Source: Adineta steineri
Taxonomy: Eukaryota > Rotifera > Eurotatoria > Adinetida > Adinetidae
Reading direction: 5' to 3'
NCBI GenBank assembly: GCA_905250115.1
Contig: CAJNOI010000317.1
Location: 1 to 64,000, forward strand
DNA length: 64,000 bases
This document shows, one piece after another, positions 1-13,309 of the stretch (its first letter is position 1; the number at the start of each line of letters is the position of its first letter). The translations under genes and the position numbers were made by a program. The notes under the pieces are model-generated. The model searched no databases. It was not told the DNA's origin and saw only the letters and a list, made by a program, of their open reading frames with translations.

Positions 1-995
1 CTCAGCAAAAGTAGATAAGATATTCAATCTATTAAGAATAATCTCAAGCGACAAAATTAATAGAAAGAAACTTTTGAATAGAAATATAAGGTAAAATGAA
101 TATTTTTTTTGTATCTATATTGACTTTTATTTTAGTTTGTTAGTTAATTGAAAAAGAAATCGACGACTAATCCCAAGAATTAGGACGAATATGAATAAAT
201 TGTAAGTGTGAATGAGGTTGTAGACAACAAGGTAACCAAAAGGGTGTAATGAATGATCTAGCGGTTTCTTCGTGATAAGTTCAAGTGATTTCGTTCTCCG
301 TCGTGGCAAACATTCATTAATATAAATATCAAAATTAATCTTTCTTTTTAATTCTATCGCTTATTTTGTTGCATGATACTCTGTATTAATAATATATAAT
401 TCTTGACAAGTGACCACAGAATATTTATTTCTAAACTTGATGATCTTTTCTATTTATAAATCATTCTATAATATTAAATAAATCTATATAATTCAAATTC
501 GTGATCTTCTCAACGATAAGAAAAAATCCAAAAACTATGCAACATTCTAATTCATAATTAGTTTTTTGATTTTATTTGACTTAATTCACTTTGGCTTTGA
601 TTAATGGAGCTATCTTTATTTTTTAAAATAAATTTTTGTCATTTAATAATATTAATATGAATTTTTTCTTAATTAAGAAATGATATTATACATTAAAGAC
701 TAACAAATCTCAATCCATTTTTATGCCAAAGACTGAGAGATATCATTTTGAATAAAGTTTATAGTCATTCTATTTCTCACATATGATCAAGTACAAATCT
801 ACGATAAGCAGTGCCATGTGCCATTAATTCTGCATGTGTACTACTTTCCAATAATCGTCCATTAGGACCAAGAACACAAATAAGATCACATGATTGAATA
901 GTTGAAAGACGATGTGCAACAATAATAACAGTTCGTGATGGATTATCTTGCCGTGCAACATTCAACGATTCTTCAACAAGCTGAAAAAAATTAGA
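1..995. repeat. Terminal direct repeat, left copy (same as 63006-64000)
   Basis: Every line I compared between this block and 63006-64000 is identical, with a constant offset of 63,005. The repeat begins at base 1 and ends at base 64000. That is expected if a 63,005-bp circular or tandem sequence was read for 64,000 bases, and not expected for a dispersed repeat. The block contains the last exon of the truncated ABCB gene and AT-rich DNA. Confidence 0.95.
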
Positions 996-1619
996 AATAA
1001 TATGTAAATTTTTTGACTATTAATTGCTTTCTAATTATTCAGTAGTGTCGAATTTCTCAACTCTCTACTATGAATTACATTATTAAGTTTCAACAAGAGA
1101 TAAATAATAGAATCAAATATTATATACGATCTAATATTTCGTTAATTTGTATTTTATAAGAAATAGACAAACAAATTTTATATACCTTTTCATTATGTAC
1201 ATCCAACGCACTTGTTGCTTCATCAAGTAATAAAAATTTTGGATTACGAAAAAGAGCTCGTGCAATAGCAATACGCTGTTTTTGATCTCCAGATAAAAAT
1301 GAAGTTCCATTCAATCCTACAGGTGTATCATAGCCCTAAAATTTTATAAAATAATCATTTTTTTATTATAAAGCAGCCTGTTTTCAAAGTTCAACATGTC
1401 ATATAGATAAAAATTGTAGTTTTTAAAGTATGTAAAACGGAGTAAAACATACCATTGGTAATGCTTCTATAAAATTATGACAATGAGCTCGCCTAGCTGC
1501 ATTAATGATATCTTCATAAGTAAATGTATGTGATGAACAGCCATATGATATATTTTCGACAATAGTAAGACCCAACATAAGAGCTGATTCTTGACTAATA
1601 AGACCAATTTGTGCTCGTA
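777..1619 (-). pseudogene. ABCB-type transporter, C-terminal nucleotide-binding domain fragment
   Basis: Three exons can be read on the minus strand: about 1619-1453, 1335-1186 and 980-777, ending in TGA at 777-779. They encode the second half of an ABC ATPase domain: Q-loop (GLISQES), signature, Walker B ([12 protein letters not shown]) and H-loop (VAHRLST). Nothing upstream of about 1620 encodes Walker A or a membrane domain, so the gene is cut off at its 5' side. The signature reads LSGDQ instead of LSGGQ, replacing a conserved glycine by aspartate. The introns after the NEK and before GYDT lie at the same positions as in the intact ABCB gene at 54573-61005. It is therefore a paralogous remnant, probably not functional. 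The exons themselves have no stop codons, so the truncation may be recent. Confidence 0.8.
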
Positions 1620-4600
1620 ATCATGATTATCAACTAACTATTAAAAAATCAATCTTCAAAAGCATATATATATATATATAATAACTCATGTATATTCTGA
1701 TTTGAGGAAAAGAATTATTTAGTCATATACTTGCACAATTATGTACTCTTCTCTGAAATCCTGTATGAATATATGATACAACTTTTTGTTTTAAGAATAG
1801 AGTTTAATAGATAACTATTAAAGATAGCATTGAATTTGATCTATTTAGTTTAAAAACAATACGAATATATCTTAAATCGATTTTCATACTATTAGTTACT
1901 ATGATGAAAACTGAAAAACAAATTACTTACTACGCGTCCTTTATTATAATCGTGAAATCGTTCGAGTAATTCCATTACTCATTGACTAACAATTTAATTC
2001 TGATTCAATTCGGAAGTTTTTAATTTTATTAAAAAATAAAAAATTGATTCAAGTTGATTTCTCTAGGTCTTTAATGAATAAATTCTCGAAAATACCAATG
2101 TCGATAATCCATCGGAAAATGATCTAAAATTTGATTCGATAAGATATTGAAGAGAAATTCTTCTGATATCAAGATGGTGTATATGAGATTTTGTTGGTTT
2201 TATTAAAAACATGATGAAACATGAATATTTTCTCAAATCTTCTCAACAAATAGATCACATATGAACAAATAATCTTATTCTTTTTTTCTTTAATCGAACA
2301 AATTATTTTAATATATAGAAGATTTGACGTAGAACGGAAAAATAAATAAAAACGAATAATAGATTCTGGTTTGAACTGTTAATTTCTTTATCGACGATTT
2401 CAGATTAATCTAATAAGGTTAGAATTTCAATAGAAGTATGTCTGAATACTAATTTTGAAGTTAATTATTATTTATTCTGATTTTATTGAATACTGCGTAT
2501 GATTATACTTCAAACTATAAAATGCTTTTTCAATTGAAATAATTCTCATCATTTTTCTTATCGAATAGCTTTTTATCTAGAAAACCAAATTTAAATAAAT
2601 GCTTCTTAAGAGAGAAATTAATCTTGTCTTTATTGAATAAAGATATAAATGAGCATTATGGTAAATATTAAAAAACAATGAGAATATCTTCTGATTAATT
2701 TTATTTAATAATTAAATCCAATTAAGAAAACAGGTTCAGAGTTTGATCTGGAATTAAAATCTAGTTGACAACTGTGAAATGAAAATCAGTGAAAATAATA
2801 AAATTTATTAGAAATTGATTTTTAAATTAAAGAAAAATTATTTTCTTTTTCTTTTTTTTGAGCATTATTAATTAGTTAAGAAAGTGAATATAATAATATT
2901 TATTCTTCTGATCAATTATTAATATTGAATTTGATCGATATTAAATTTAAAGAATTCATTCTCTCTCTCTTAAAAATGTTCTTAGATATCTTCATTCTAT
3001 GAATATTATTGAGAAAATGGAAAATATTAATTGAAATCAAATATAGTTACTCATATTTATATCATTGATTAGTTTTTATTCTGATAGGTTCCATATTTTC
3101 TAGATATGCTATCGCGACTATTCTTTTCATTCTTAAGAGGAAAATATAAAATTAAGATTTAAAAAAACAAATAATTATGAATAGAATCTTCACATCTCCT
3201 TTACTTTCATTTAGATGATAAAATGAAAAGATTTTAAATTCTCATTGAAAATAACTGAATTTAAACAATAAGATGTCTTGATTTCTAAACAATAACATCA
3301 AAGCAATTTGTTTTTTGTTTTATCATAAAATTATCTTTTCATTAAATAGTCTAGATTAAGAAAACCATCTTCATTTCCATTCAAATCGATTAAATTATTT
3401 AAAAAAACAATCTTTCACCTATATTCAATAGAGTCTATATTCTATTCAAATTTTATAATTAGTATAACAAAAAATTATTGAGCAAATCTTCCTACGATTA
3501 TTCATTTATGAATCATCAAACTTTTCAATTTCTACTATAGAAAAGTTTCTATTTATTGATAAATATTTTTCATCTCCATAGAAATAGTATATTAATAAAC
3601 AAACTAATCTGTATTTTATTCTTTTCATTCCCTCGTCTTTGTGTTCTTATTTATAATACATGAAGTTGTATGATATGAACACAAACGGATAATAGAATAA
3701 TATGTCGAGGATAGTGGTAACATTCAGAGTTTCCAATAGAAAGCTCGAACAAAACGTATTGGTACGCTTTGTTCAGGTAGACAAAGCGTAAGTGTACACC
3801 TTCCTTTTACCTGCAAAGTGTACTTATGACGTTTTTCCAATGTAAAAAACAGAAATAATTCTACTTTCTTCATGAGTACTTTATATAAATACTTGTTAAA
3901 TACCAAACATGTGAGTGATAAATAAGCATATCATTTCATAATCTGATATATTCATTTACAAAAAACATATGTGAGAAAAAAGAGTGCGCAATATACATAA
4001 AAGTTACTGTAGAAATACTTTCAAATGCAAAAATTTTAGAATCAAATTGTAAATCATTTTCGCAAAATGTGCACCGTACACTCTGCTTTTCGAGCAAATT
4101 GTAAATCAGAGCGTAAATAAAAAATTGTAGTTGTACAGCATATTTTGCTTATGCTGTGTACAACTGCTATTGAAAACTCTGGTAACACTACCTCACCCAC
4201 CCGTCGTTGCAATTCCAATAAAATAAATATTCGAACAAGATCAAAGTAATCTGTATATCTTATTCTTTGTTAGAATGTTTCATCAATTTTATTTTCTATT
4301 TCAAAATGTTAATTATCTTCATTGATTATTATCATAGAGTTTTTCATAAAAAACAAGAGATCAATGTAAAACATCTCGAATTATTTTGGTTAAAATTTTC
4401 GATAAAAAAAAATGTTTTTATAAAAGAAAAATCTTTTTATTAATATAGATTAATTTGATAAAGAAAAGTAAATGAGATGAAATTTCTCTATATTTATGTA
4501 TGTTTGTTCGTATCTGTATCTCTATAGAATCCAACCTATAATAATACATATTTTTCTTTCTTTTTCACCTTTAGATTAACTAACGGATAGAAGAATTAGT

Positions 4601-6313
4601 AGAATCTCATATAACATTTTGGATTGAATAACATTTGAATGTATGAACAATGTGGAGATAGATTAGATAATCTTTTAATTAAATATCTATTTATTTAATT
4701 TCTATATTATTCAATGAGATATAAGAAAATAAAGTAATTCCGTAGATTATTTTATTTTATTTTATTTTAAAGTAAAAATGATACTTTTGATCACTATACA
4801 AACTTATTATGAGCACAAAATAACGTCATTTTTCTTTTCGTTCTGTTGCAACTATTGATAAGTGTTGCAATTTAAGACAAAAAATGTATTTCAATTCATC
4901 ATAATGTTGCTTCATGGTTGAAGAAAAAGAGAAAAGAAAAAAACAGATATGCGTTGATATTTTTCTCCTTTTTTTCATAATCTTGTATTGACAATAAGTT
5001 TAATTATAGATTCAAAGCTTGACTATTACTTTGAAATAAAACGACGAAATGAAACCTTTCGAATTGTTGATGTTCTTAACAAGAATGAAATATCGACTCA
5101 TATAATAATTATTTGAGTAAGCTCGAAAATATGTCTATACTATGTAGAAATTCATTTGATTTCTTTTTCTTTAGTCTTCACTATATTTTTCTATCGTCAG
5201 AACATTTACAGTCTTCTCATTAAAATTCATTTTTGTTTTTTTTGCATTGTATATATATTTCCTTATTTAAATGATTTGGGAAGTGTCTAACGAATAAAAT
5301 CTGACTGATTCATATGAGAAAAACATTGAAATTAGACAAATATTTCATAAAAGAGTTCCTACGATTTAATAATGTTGAAAATCTATTCTTTTGTTTTCTT
5401 TGAATTTAAACTTAATATTTCTCATTTAATTATCTTTGTTAAACTTGTTTGATAATTATACCAATGTTCGTTCTCTTCATATTATTTTGTTGTTATTTCA
5501 TATTCAATAAGACATTTAATTCAATTATTAAAAAGTGAAATATTATTGGGAAAAAACGTTCGAAATATATTTAAAAGAAGAATATGAACGATTCGATGAG
5601 ATAGAAAAGTAATTATTAAAATAGATTCATATATAGAAATGTAATTAAATATGAAATTGGAGAAGTGGAAGGAAATGAAGAATATTATCTTGGTCATTGA
5701 GTTAATTCATATTTATTTATTAAAGATTTAACACTCGAATGGTATAATATCGAAGAATTCTTACCTGCCTGTATAAATAATTTAGTTTAATCATCAATGA
5801 ATATTTTTTCTAGATTTTTTACAAAAATTCGTTCCTAATGTTTTATTCCCATCATTTGAAGATTAAAGAGGTAAATGACTAATAATATATTGTTTTGGGG
5901 AAATATTTTTCATATTGAAAATAAAATCGAATCCAATATTGGACTAATGCGTTTACGCGATATATAAAAATAAAATAGAAATCAAGTAGCAAATGGTGAA
6001 ATAATCAAAAAAAATTAAATAAAAACAATTGAGTGATTAGTCAAATAAAAATTTCTTTATCGATTTTTCTCTAATTTATTTCCTTCTAGCTTTGGAATGT
6101 TATGATTTGAGACGTGTTGCATGTACAAATGGAAGTTTTTATTAGAAATTCATATCGATGCAAGCATTTGCAATCATTTAAATAAATAAACTAATAAAAT
6201 ATCTAGAAATAAAATTCATATTTTAGATTATCTTGTTTATACAACATCATAAGTAAAAGAAAAGAATTTTCTTTTTTTCTCTCTTTATTCTCAATTAAAT
6301 TTCATATTTTTAG
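1620..6313. other. AT-rich stretch without a recognisable gene
   Basis: No open frame of convincing length and no conserved motif was found on either strand. A short TA run lies near 1664-1680. The 5' part of the decayed prolyl 4-hydroxylase gene may extend into 5690-5860, where a faint peptide resembling its N-terminal region can be read (LTLEWYN near 5727), but this is too weak to annotate. Short reading frames such as the one at 3724-3906 look random. Confidence 0.6.
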
Positions 6314-8464
6314 CAAGGAAATATTGAACATGCTTTATCATTAACTGAAATGCTTATAATTGGTAAAAAACATTGAAGTTCTTTTCATTAAAAATAAAAT
6401 ATATTTGAATTTCTCCAGCTCCGTCTCATGTTCATGATAATAAATAGAAAAATTTATTATGAAATTATTAGAAAAAATCGAAGATTAACTAAACAAGAAG
6501 GCAAAGGTAATATGGATACGAATGAAAAACAAAATTTAAAATAACTTCCAACAGTTTCATAAACGAAAACTTATAAAATAAATAATACAAGACTCGATGA
6601 TTATTTCGAAGAACGTGAAATATATGACAAAACTTTATCGACACGATGAAACATTACTAAAATGAAAAATATATTCGAAACAGTCTTTGTAGAATTTTAC
6701 TTTATCTAGTTAAGTTCAAAACGTTAAGCTAAATTATTTTGCCGTTATTGTCATAATAACCTCATCCATCTCTTATATTATGTGTTGTTAAAGAAGAACA
6801 ATTATTAGATCAACCAACTATTTTTCTTTTTCATGATCTTGTTAGTAATTAAGATGTTGAAGAAATCAAATGACTTTCTTCATCAAGAGTATCTTCTATA
6901 TACATCGAAATAAGAAATATTAGAAAATCCACTAGAAATAAAATTCGTACTCTTTACAAATACAACGTGCTGTCGTTCACATTTTTGTAAATGATACTTC
7001 TAAAGCAGCTAATTATAAAATTAGTAAGGGGTACTGAAAATAAAAGATCTATTTATTGTTCGGATGATTTTATTTGTTGTTGAGTATATAGCTGAATGTT
7101 GTTTCTATTCTGTAAAATAAAAGATCTATAGAGATATTTTCGAACGTTTTTCTCAAAAACAATCATTCGCTGTAAATAATGTTGATTTTAAATAAATAAA
7201 ATCGAATATCATTTCCTAAATTATTCATATTTGAATTTATTTTTTTATTATATTTGTTCAATGCAGATTATATATACAAAACTTCAATGAATACGAAGGG
7301 TTTATGAAAAAAATCTCAATGAGAGAAGAATAGAGATAATTTATTCAATGAATCTATAAACATTTTTTCGAGATTTAAAACATAAATATCATGAAGAAAA
7401 TTGTTTCGATGAAGATTCGAGTCTATCAGACTAAATTATGTATATTTCATATGATATTAAATAGAATCTTTCTTTATTTTCAACACTATTTCATAAATAT
7501 TTAATCTAAGATAATTATTTATAAATATGTTTGTAGCCAAACAGAGCGATTATACAAATGTCTAAAATATGAAAACAAGAACATGTGAGTTGAAGCAAAT
7601 GTTGCTTTTGCTTCTTAAATTGCAAATGTTTTCGTCATTATTAATTGATCTTACTTATATTTATTGTCTTATATGTTTGTTTATCTGCAAATATCGATTT
7701 AATTTCAAGTTTGATTTTGATTTTATTTTTAGTGGTTAGTCAAGTAATGAAGATTTACCAGTTGTTTCTCTTTTATCTCGATTAATTGAAGGTGTAACAA
7801 ACATGAGTATGATAACAGCTGAAGATCTTCGGATATGTGAATAATTAGAAAACAGAAAAATAAAATAACTCGATTGCAAATTATGGTGTTGATGGTCATT
7901 ATGAATCACATATTGATTTTGAACGAGTAACTTATGAATATTCATTTATTTAATTTAGCAAAAAAAGTTAAATTTAGAAATCCGAGAAGGATGCTTTTTC
8001 AGGTCTTAATGCTGATGAGTTGAAATTCTATATGAGAAATTCTATAATAATTTTTATTTTCTAGCAAATCGCATTGCTACATGGTTAACTTATGTAAGTT
8101 AATTGCATATTATTAGTAATTTGCTATAATTATAATAAATATTTCTAATTAAGTGATGTCGAACAAGGTGGTACAACAGTTTTTCCTGGAGTTGGCGGTC
8201 ATTTGAAATTAAAAAAAAGAAGTGATACATTTTGGTATAATGTTGATGCATCGGGTTAAAGTTAGATAATCAATTAGTTTTATTTTTTTTTTTGGTATAT
8301 CTAAGAAATAATTTCTACCTTTTCATCAGATTAAAATACTTGTCATATAGGTATTTTTTAATTTTCTTTCTTAATATTTCCTTCTATTGGAGTATTCTTT
8401 ATTAATTGAAAATAAATGGATTGATGAACTTGGTGAAGAATTTTGTCGTTCATGTCTTTACTAG
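6314..8464 (+). pseudogene. P4HA: Prolyl 4-hydroxylase alpha subunit, decayed gene
   Basis: Successive pieces of a collagen prolyl 4-hydroxylase alpha chain appear in the correct order on the plus strand. They are a TPR-like piece (QGNIEHALSLTEML, from 6314), LFCRYCHNN (6734), FLFHDLVSN (about 6826), QRAVVH then NYKISKGY (about 6960-7035), EDLPVVSLLSRLIEGV (from about 7749), NYGVDGHYESHIDF (7879), NRIATWLTY (about 8065), DVEQGGTTVFPGVGGH (8155) and ENKWIDELGEEFCRSC (about 8408), then TAG at 8462-8464. The HxD iron-binding pair survives in SHIDF. Several in-frame stops and frame changes interrupt it, for example after LVSN, after EEIK and after SKGY. Introns are still present (for example about 8093-8153), so this is a decayed gene and not a processed copy. 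The intact enzyme hydroxylates collagen prolines in the ER; this copy cannot. Confidence 0.85.
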
Positions 8465-10034
8465 ATTCAATAGCATAAGTGAATCATTTATTGATACAAA
8501 ATTGACATAAGAATTTTGCAAATCTCGATATATATTTAAGTTAAAATCAAATTGATGATATCAACAATCAGAATGTCACAGAGAAAATTCAAGTTGAGCA
8601 ATTATGTTTTTTGTCATAGTGAGTATTAGGATTTCGTTTTGTTTGTGTGAAGCATCTATAAAAGTAGAAGGAGAAATGTATGTTTTTCTTCTTTCTATTA
8701 AACATATGCATAGATGTTTATAGAATTATTATCGATCGAGCAAACTTATATGTTAGTAGGAAGATTAATGTCATTATGATCATTATTTGTTGATGTCGTT
8801 AATAAAAAAATGTCTGATATGACAACGAAATGAAAATAGAGAGTATGTATATTATTTGATTTTCTACAGCAAGATTAAATATAGATGAAAAACAACTCGA
8901 ATATAAATCCTGAGAATATATTTCATAAAAATATAATCATAAGTTTTATATCGTTTTCAATCTTGATGTGATCGTATTTGTTCAAAACTAATAGTTAGAA
9001 TATAGACATTTTTTCATCGTATATATAAATTGAGATATATAGTTTGAATCAATTAAACTTTAAACAATTCTTTTTCTTTTTTCATCATCATAACCATTAT
9101 CAAATTGAAAACAATACAGTTTGTGAAGATTTGAAATTGTTTGATGTTAAAAGATTTGAAAATAAATTAGAAAAATGGAAACTGTCGATTCTATCTTAGA
9201 GATATATTCTTACATTTTCTCAATGTAAATTGCAATAGAAAAAAAATATCTCGGATAGAGTTTTATCAATTGAAAAGTATACTTGATCGTTTTCGACTAT
9301 GATTATCTTTACAATAATAAAAGTTTAGTAGTAGAGAAAGAATGGCAAATAAAATCAATTCGACAATTTCATAAGGTAATCATTGAGGTTGAAAATTCTT
9401 TAATGACATAATATTCCATGTTAATACAATTTAGTAAGATAAACACATTGAGAAATCATATTAATACAAATAAGCACAATGTTTTATGCAAACGATTTTT
9501 TCTAAATAACAGTGACGTCCGTCGAATTATTTTTAATCAAGACTAGAAATATGCTTTCTGTTCTTATGCCTACTGTTGTAGTAGAGTTGTGCTAATATGA
9601 TAGATATTATGACTAACTCTACGAATAATTCAAACTAATCAGTTTTATATTGTTAAAATCTTTTTTCATTAATTCGTGAAAATGTAACGAAACAACTGTA
9701 ATAATATTGTTTTTTTTGAAACAATCAAAGTCATATGAGATTATTCTGATGAAAACTTGTTCGAGTGATCATTTAAATAATTTTATTTCTTCAGTAATAA
9801 CATTTTTGAATAAAGAGAAAAATGATATCGAACTGACATTGTTTCTCTCACAATATCAAGATCAATCGACAGTGGATTGTCATGTGAATATGTGACAGAA
9901 CTTTGAGGAGATGTAATTTATTTATCACAACTATAAGTTTTTTTCATTCTCCCTTCGTCTAACTACGATATTTTCATTGTAATCACGCATGACTGCGTCG
10001 CAATTACGTGTGTATGAGAGTTCGATCGTATTAA

Positions 10035-10115
10035 TCCTTATTCAACATTCGCGTTATCGGACACGAACATGTATATATGTTCGTGGTGAACAAGCGAATG
10101 TTAAATAAGAGTCAC
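10035..10115. repeat. Imperfect palindrome with a 9-base perfect inner stem
   Basis: The outer arms pair CTTATTCAACATTCGC with a near-complementary copy ending in GCGAATGTTAAATAAG. The inner stem is CACGAACAT/ATGTTCGTG around a GTATAT loop. It stands out as less AT-rich than its surroundings. It could be the centre of an old foldback element; no gene is nearby. Confidence 0.5.
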
Positions 10116-12078
10116 TGTGTCGCATTTTCATCTCAATAGAACGTGTAGAAATGGTTGAGTGATTTTGTTTTAAAAAATCTTTAACTTTTTTCTCTATTAT
10201 TTTATTTCTTTGAGAAAAAACAATTGGATTTTATTGTAGAGAATTTTGTTGAATGTTATGTTAAATGTGAAAGAGAAAGTCTTAAAAAAAGTTTTTCAAC
10301 AATATTTTCTTTATATTTTAGTGGAGAAACTGAAATGATTTAGTTATATTCTTTATGATTATAACAATTCTTCAAATAATGAACAAACTATATATTAGAA
10401 ATATCTCCGATATTTATGTAAGTTTTTAATGAATTGTTTCGCTTTCTTCGATTTGAAAATTTTCATTGAAAATATTTTTACAACAATATTCGATTTGTTT
10501 AATTCGAAAATTCATAAAAAAAACTCAACTAAAGAAACTGACTTTCTTATTAATTAGATTATTATTAATTCATTTTCTCTTTTATTTTAACTAGAATTGA
10601 GAATTAATTCATTATATAGAACATATTTTAATAAAAATCTTATATTATCGAAGAATTCAAAAATAGAAATTTTTTAACAAATTCGAACTGTATATAAAAA
10701 CAGTTTCTTTTACTTCTTTCTTAGACACTAGATTATATCTAATGTGTCATCTACTTTGTATTCGATATTTTTGAGTCTTCTATTCCATAACATGATGTTT
10801 TTTTTGTTAAAATATAAAAGACGAAAAGATTTATCAGAGTTAGATTAGAAAGTTTTGAATTTCTTTGCTACGACATAACTCGTTTTCCTTGCTTCTTGTT
10901 TATTTTCTGTTTCATAGCAATCAGTACAACATCTGCAAATTTTGTACGCAGATCCTTCTATGTTTTTGATTTTATGATCAGCGAGTTTGTGTTTGTTTGC
11001 CTTGTTAATTGTTGTCTATCGCATAGTTTTCCTTATGTATTATATAGCTATTCACGATTCAGTTTATCGTCAGTCACTTTTCTTCATGAGAACTTGTGGA
11101 TTCGAAAGATTCATTTCATTCAATGAATCAGCGTTATCTTCTCTATTGACTTCTTTTGGCGACATGTCAACTATTAAAAAATATTTTCATTGGTTTTATA
11201 CGAGAGAACTGAATAGATACGAATACGAGACAAACATGTGGGCATTTCGTTCTGTTACCTCTCACATTATTGTATACTATAGATTAGAGAACGAAAAAGT
11301 AACTTGAGTTATTATTGAGATAGACACGAGATTCGATTCACCATCTTATTCGAAGGTAAAAAGAGAACGGAAAGAAACCAATAGAGCGGAAAAGAAATTG
11401 AGTAAGTAGATTTATTAAAAGTTAAATTACTTTGTGAAAAAGTAAACCTTGATAAACAATACGCATTTGTAATGATAATTTTAATAAATGATAATACACT
11501 TTTGAAGAAATAAAAAGCGTTTAGATGAAAAAAATAAGTGAAAAAACCCAATTACTTTATTAGATATAAAACGTCGATAAAAAAAAAGAAAAAATATTGT
11601 CATAGTATAAAGCCATGTTTGAAAATAATAATATTTGTGAACATGGTTAAAAACAATCTATTAAATCTATTAATAATAATGGTTGATATAGATTTAAAAT
11701 TTCTTGTTTTTAAATTAGAGATTTGTTTTCGATGAAATAAGAAGAAAAGTTTATTTTAATTAAAAATAAAAATCGGAAAGAATCAAATTTCCATTGAATT
11801 ATTTATTGTTGTTGCTTGAAGTAAACGTTAGTTTTGATGATTTAAAATTTGAAGGTATTTTATCTAAATCATTCAATTGAATTCTTTCTTTTTTATGTCT
11901 TTTTTTAAATAAATCAGTTAGGCATCCAACAAAATTTCATTTTGAAATTAATTGAAATCAATTGAAATATTTTTCTCCAGAAAAGAATTTTGATCATTAG
12001 TTTGCATTTACATGTGGATCTTTACTCATTTTTTTTAAATAAAATATTTTTACTTTTTTTTTTACATTTAATTCAGAA

Positions 12079-12711
12079 GTAGGACAAGTACAAGTACTTT
12101 TTTACTTGAACATGAGAGATAAGATTATCATATCTGATTATTGTAATGCACTGATAGTTTACAATGTGTTTTATTTGATATTCTCTCATGATATGTATTT
12201 GTAATTATAACAGTGAGAATAAATCTAGCGAACGCAAAAGACATTGTCTAATGAGATGAGTAAATATTGTTTACATAACAATTCTATATTGGACCGGTCC
12301 CTATATCGTTATATTATAATCTATTACCGTGACCAAAATAGAACATTAAGCTAACTTTTTTTTGTGCATCTACTATGATTCTAGTTTTTTCTTTGTTTAT
12401 GTAACATGATATGATTTTCTAGCAAATTACTCATATATTTCAAACGTCTGCAGTAATCTTTATCTATGGTTTTAGTTTACAAGTATATTTAATATTTTCA
12501 TACATCTCCACACATCAGATGTCATAATCTCAAGATGATCACTGCAGGATAATTTAAAACAGTCAAAGCTTAATGAAATCAACGTATTTTCATTACCAAA
12601 TAAGATATTATTAAAAATTGTGAGGAACAAATAGCAAGTACGTCTTCAAAATATTTGTAATTGTACGTTTTATCTGAAAAAGTACAATCAGTTCAAGTAC
12701 TTTCGTCCTAC
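12079..12711. mobile_element. Possible non-autonomous element with GTACTTG-rich inverted ends
   Basis: The left end starts GTAGGACAAGTACAAGTAC. The reverse complement of the right end starts GTAGGACGAAAGTACTTG. The interior, about 590 bp, is AT-rich without an open frame. No target-site duplication is evident, so the borders and the class are uncertain. Confidence 0.45.
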
Positions 12712-13309
12712 CTCTCATTTAAATCATGACAAAATCAATGTTTTTCTTTTCTTTTCTTCTTCTTCTTCTATGATAAATTAGATAAACTAACATGATACGA
12801 ATACTTTTATTCAAGGTCACAAAAGCAAATAAATATTATCAACGAAACGAAAAGAATATCTTTTTTTTTTTTGTTATTTCGTATAATGTATATGAGAAGA
12901 AATAAGTATGTATCCAACGTTCTTGGTCACAAGAAAAAAAGAAACGAAATTACCTTTTTGACATCATTAGATGACTGAATAAAAATATAATTTTTTGATA
13001 AATAATTAAGAAATGTGTTTTTAAAAGAAAAAAAAATGATATTTTCATGAATTTTAAATTCGCTTATTATTAAATTTATTTTAATCTTCGAATTTGTCAA
13101 TGGAGTAATCTTCAATAAAATATTAAAGTAAATAATTTTGATCTGCTTGATTCGAATAAAAATGTAACCTTACCTGTACGCGCATTTAGTTATCAATCAC
13201 ATAAGAAAAAGAGAAAAAGAAAACATTTTCTAACGAACACATTTGATTATCCATAATTACCAAGTAAGAAAAAGCAAGGCTTGTTTTTCTACTGATTCGA
13301 AATAAAAAA

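Larger units (their letters stand above)
8465..13309. other. AT-rich stretch without a recognisable gene
   Basis: No coding region could be supported. Short frames at 9707-9895, 10896-11307, 11312-11551 and 12927-13115 have no recognisable domain and AT-driven composition. The stretch contains a hairpin near 10035-10115 and a possible terminal-inverted-repeat element at 12079-12711, both listed separately. Confidence 0.6.

Noticed and set aside
10896..11307. Two overlapping frames of 76 and 106 residues
   Set aside because: No domain, no splice partners and no sign of purifying constraint that can be judged from one sequence.
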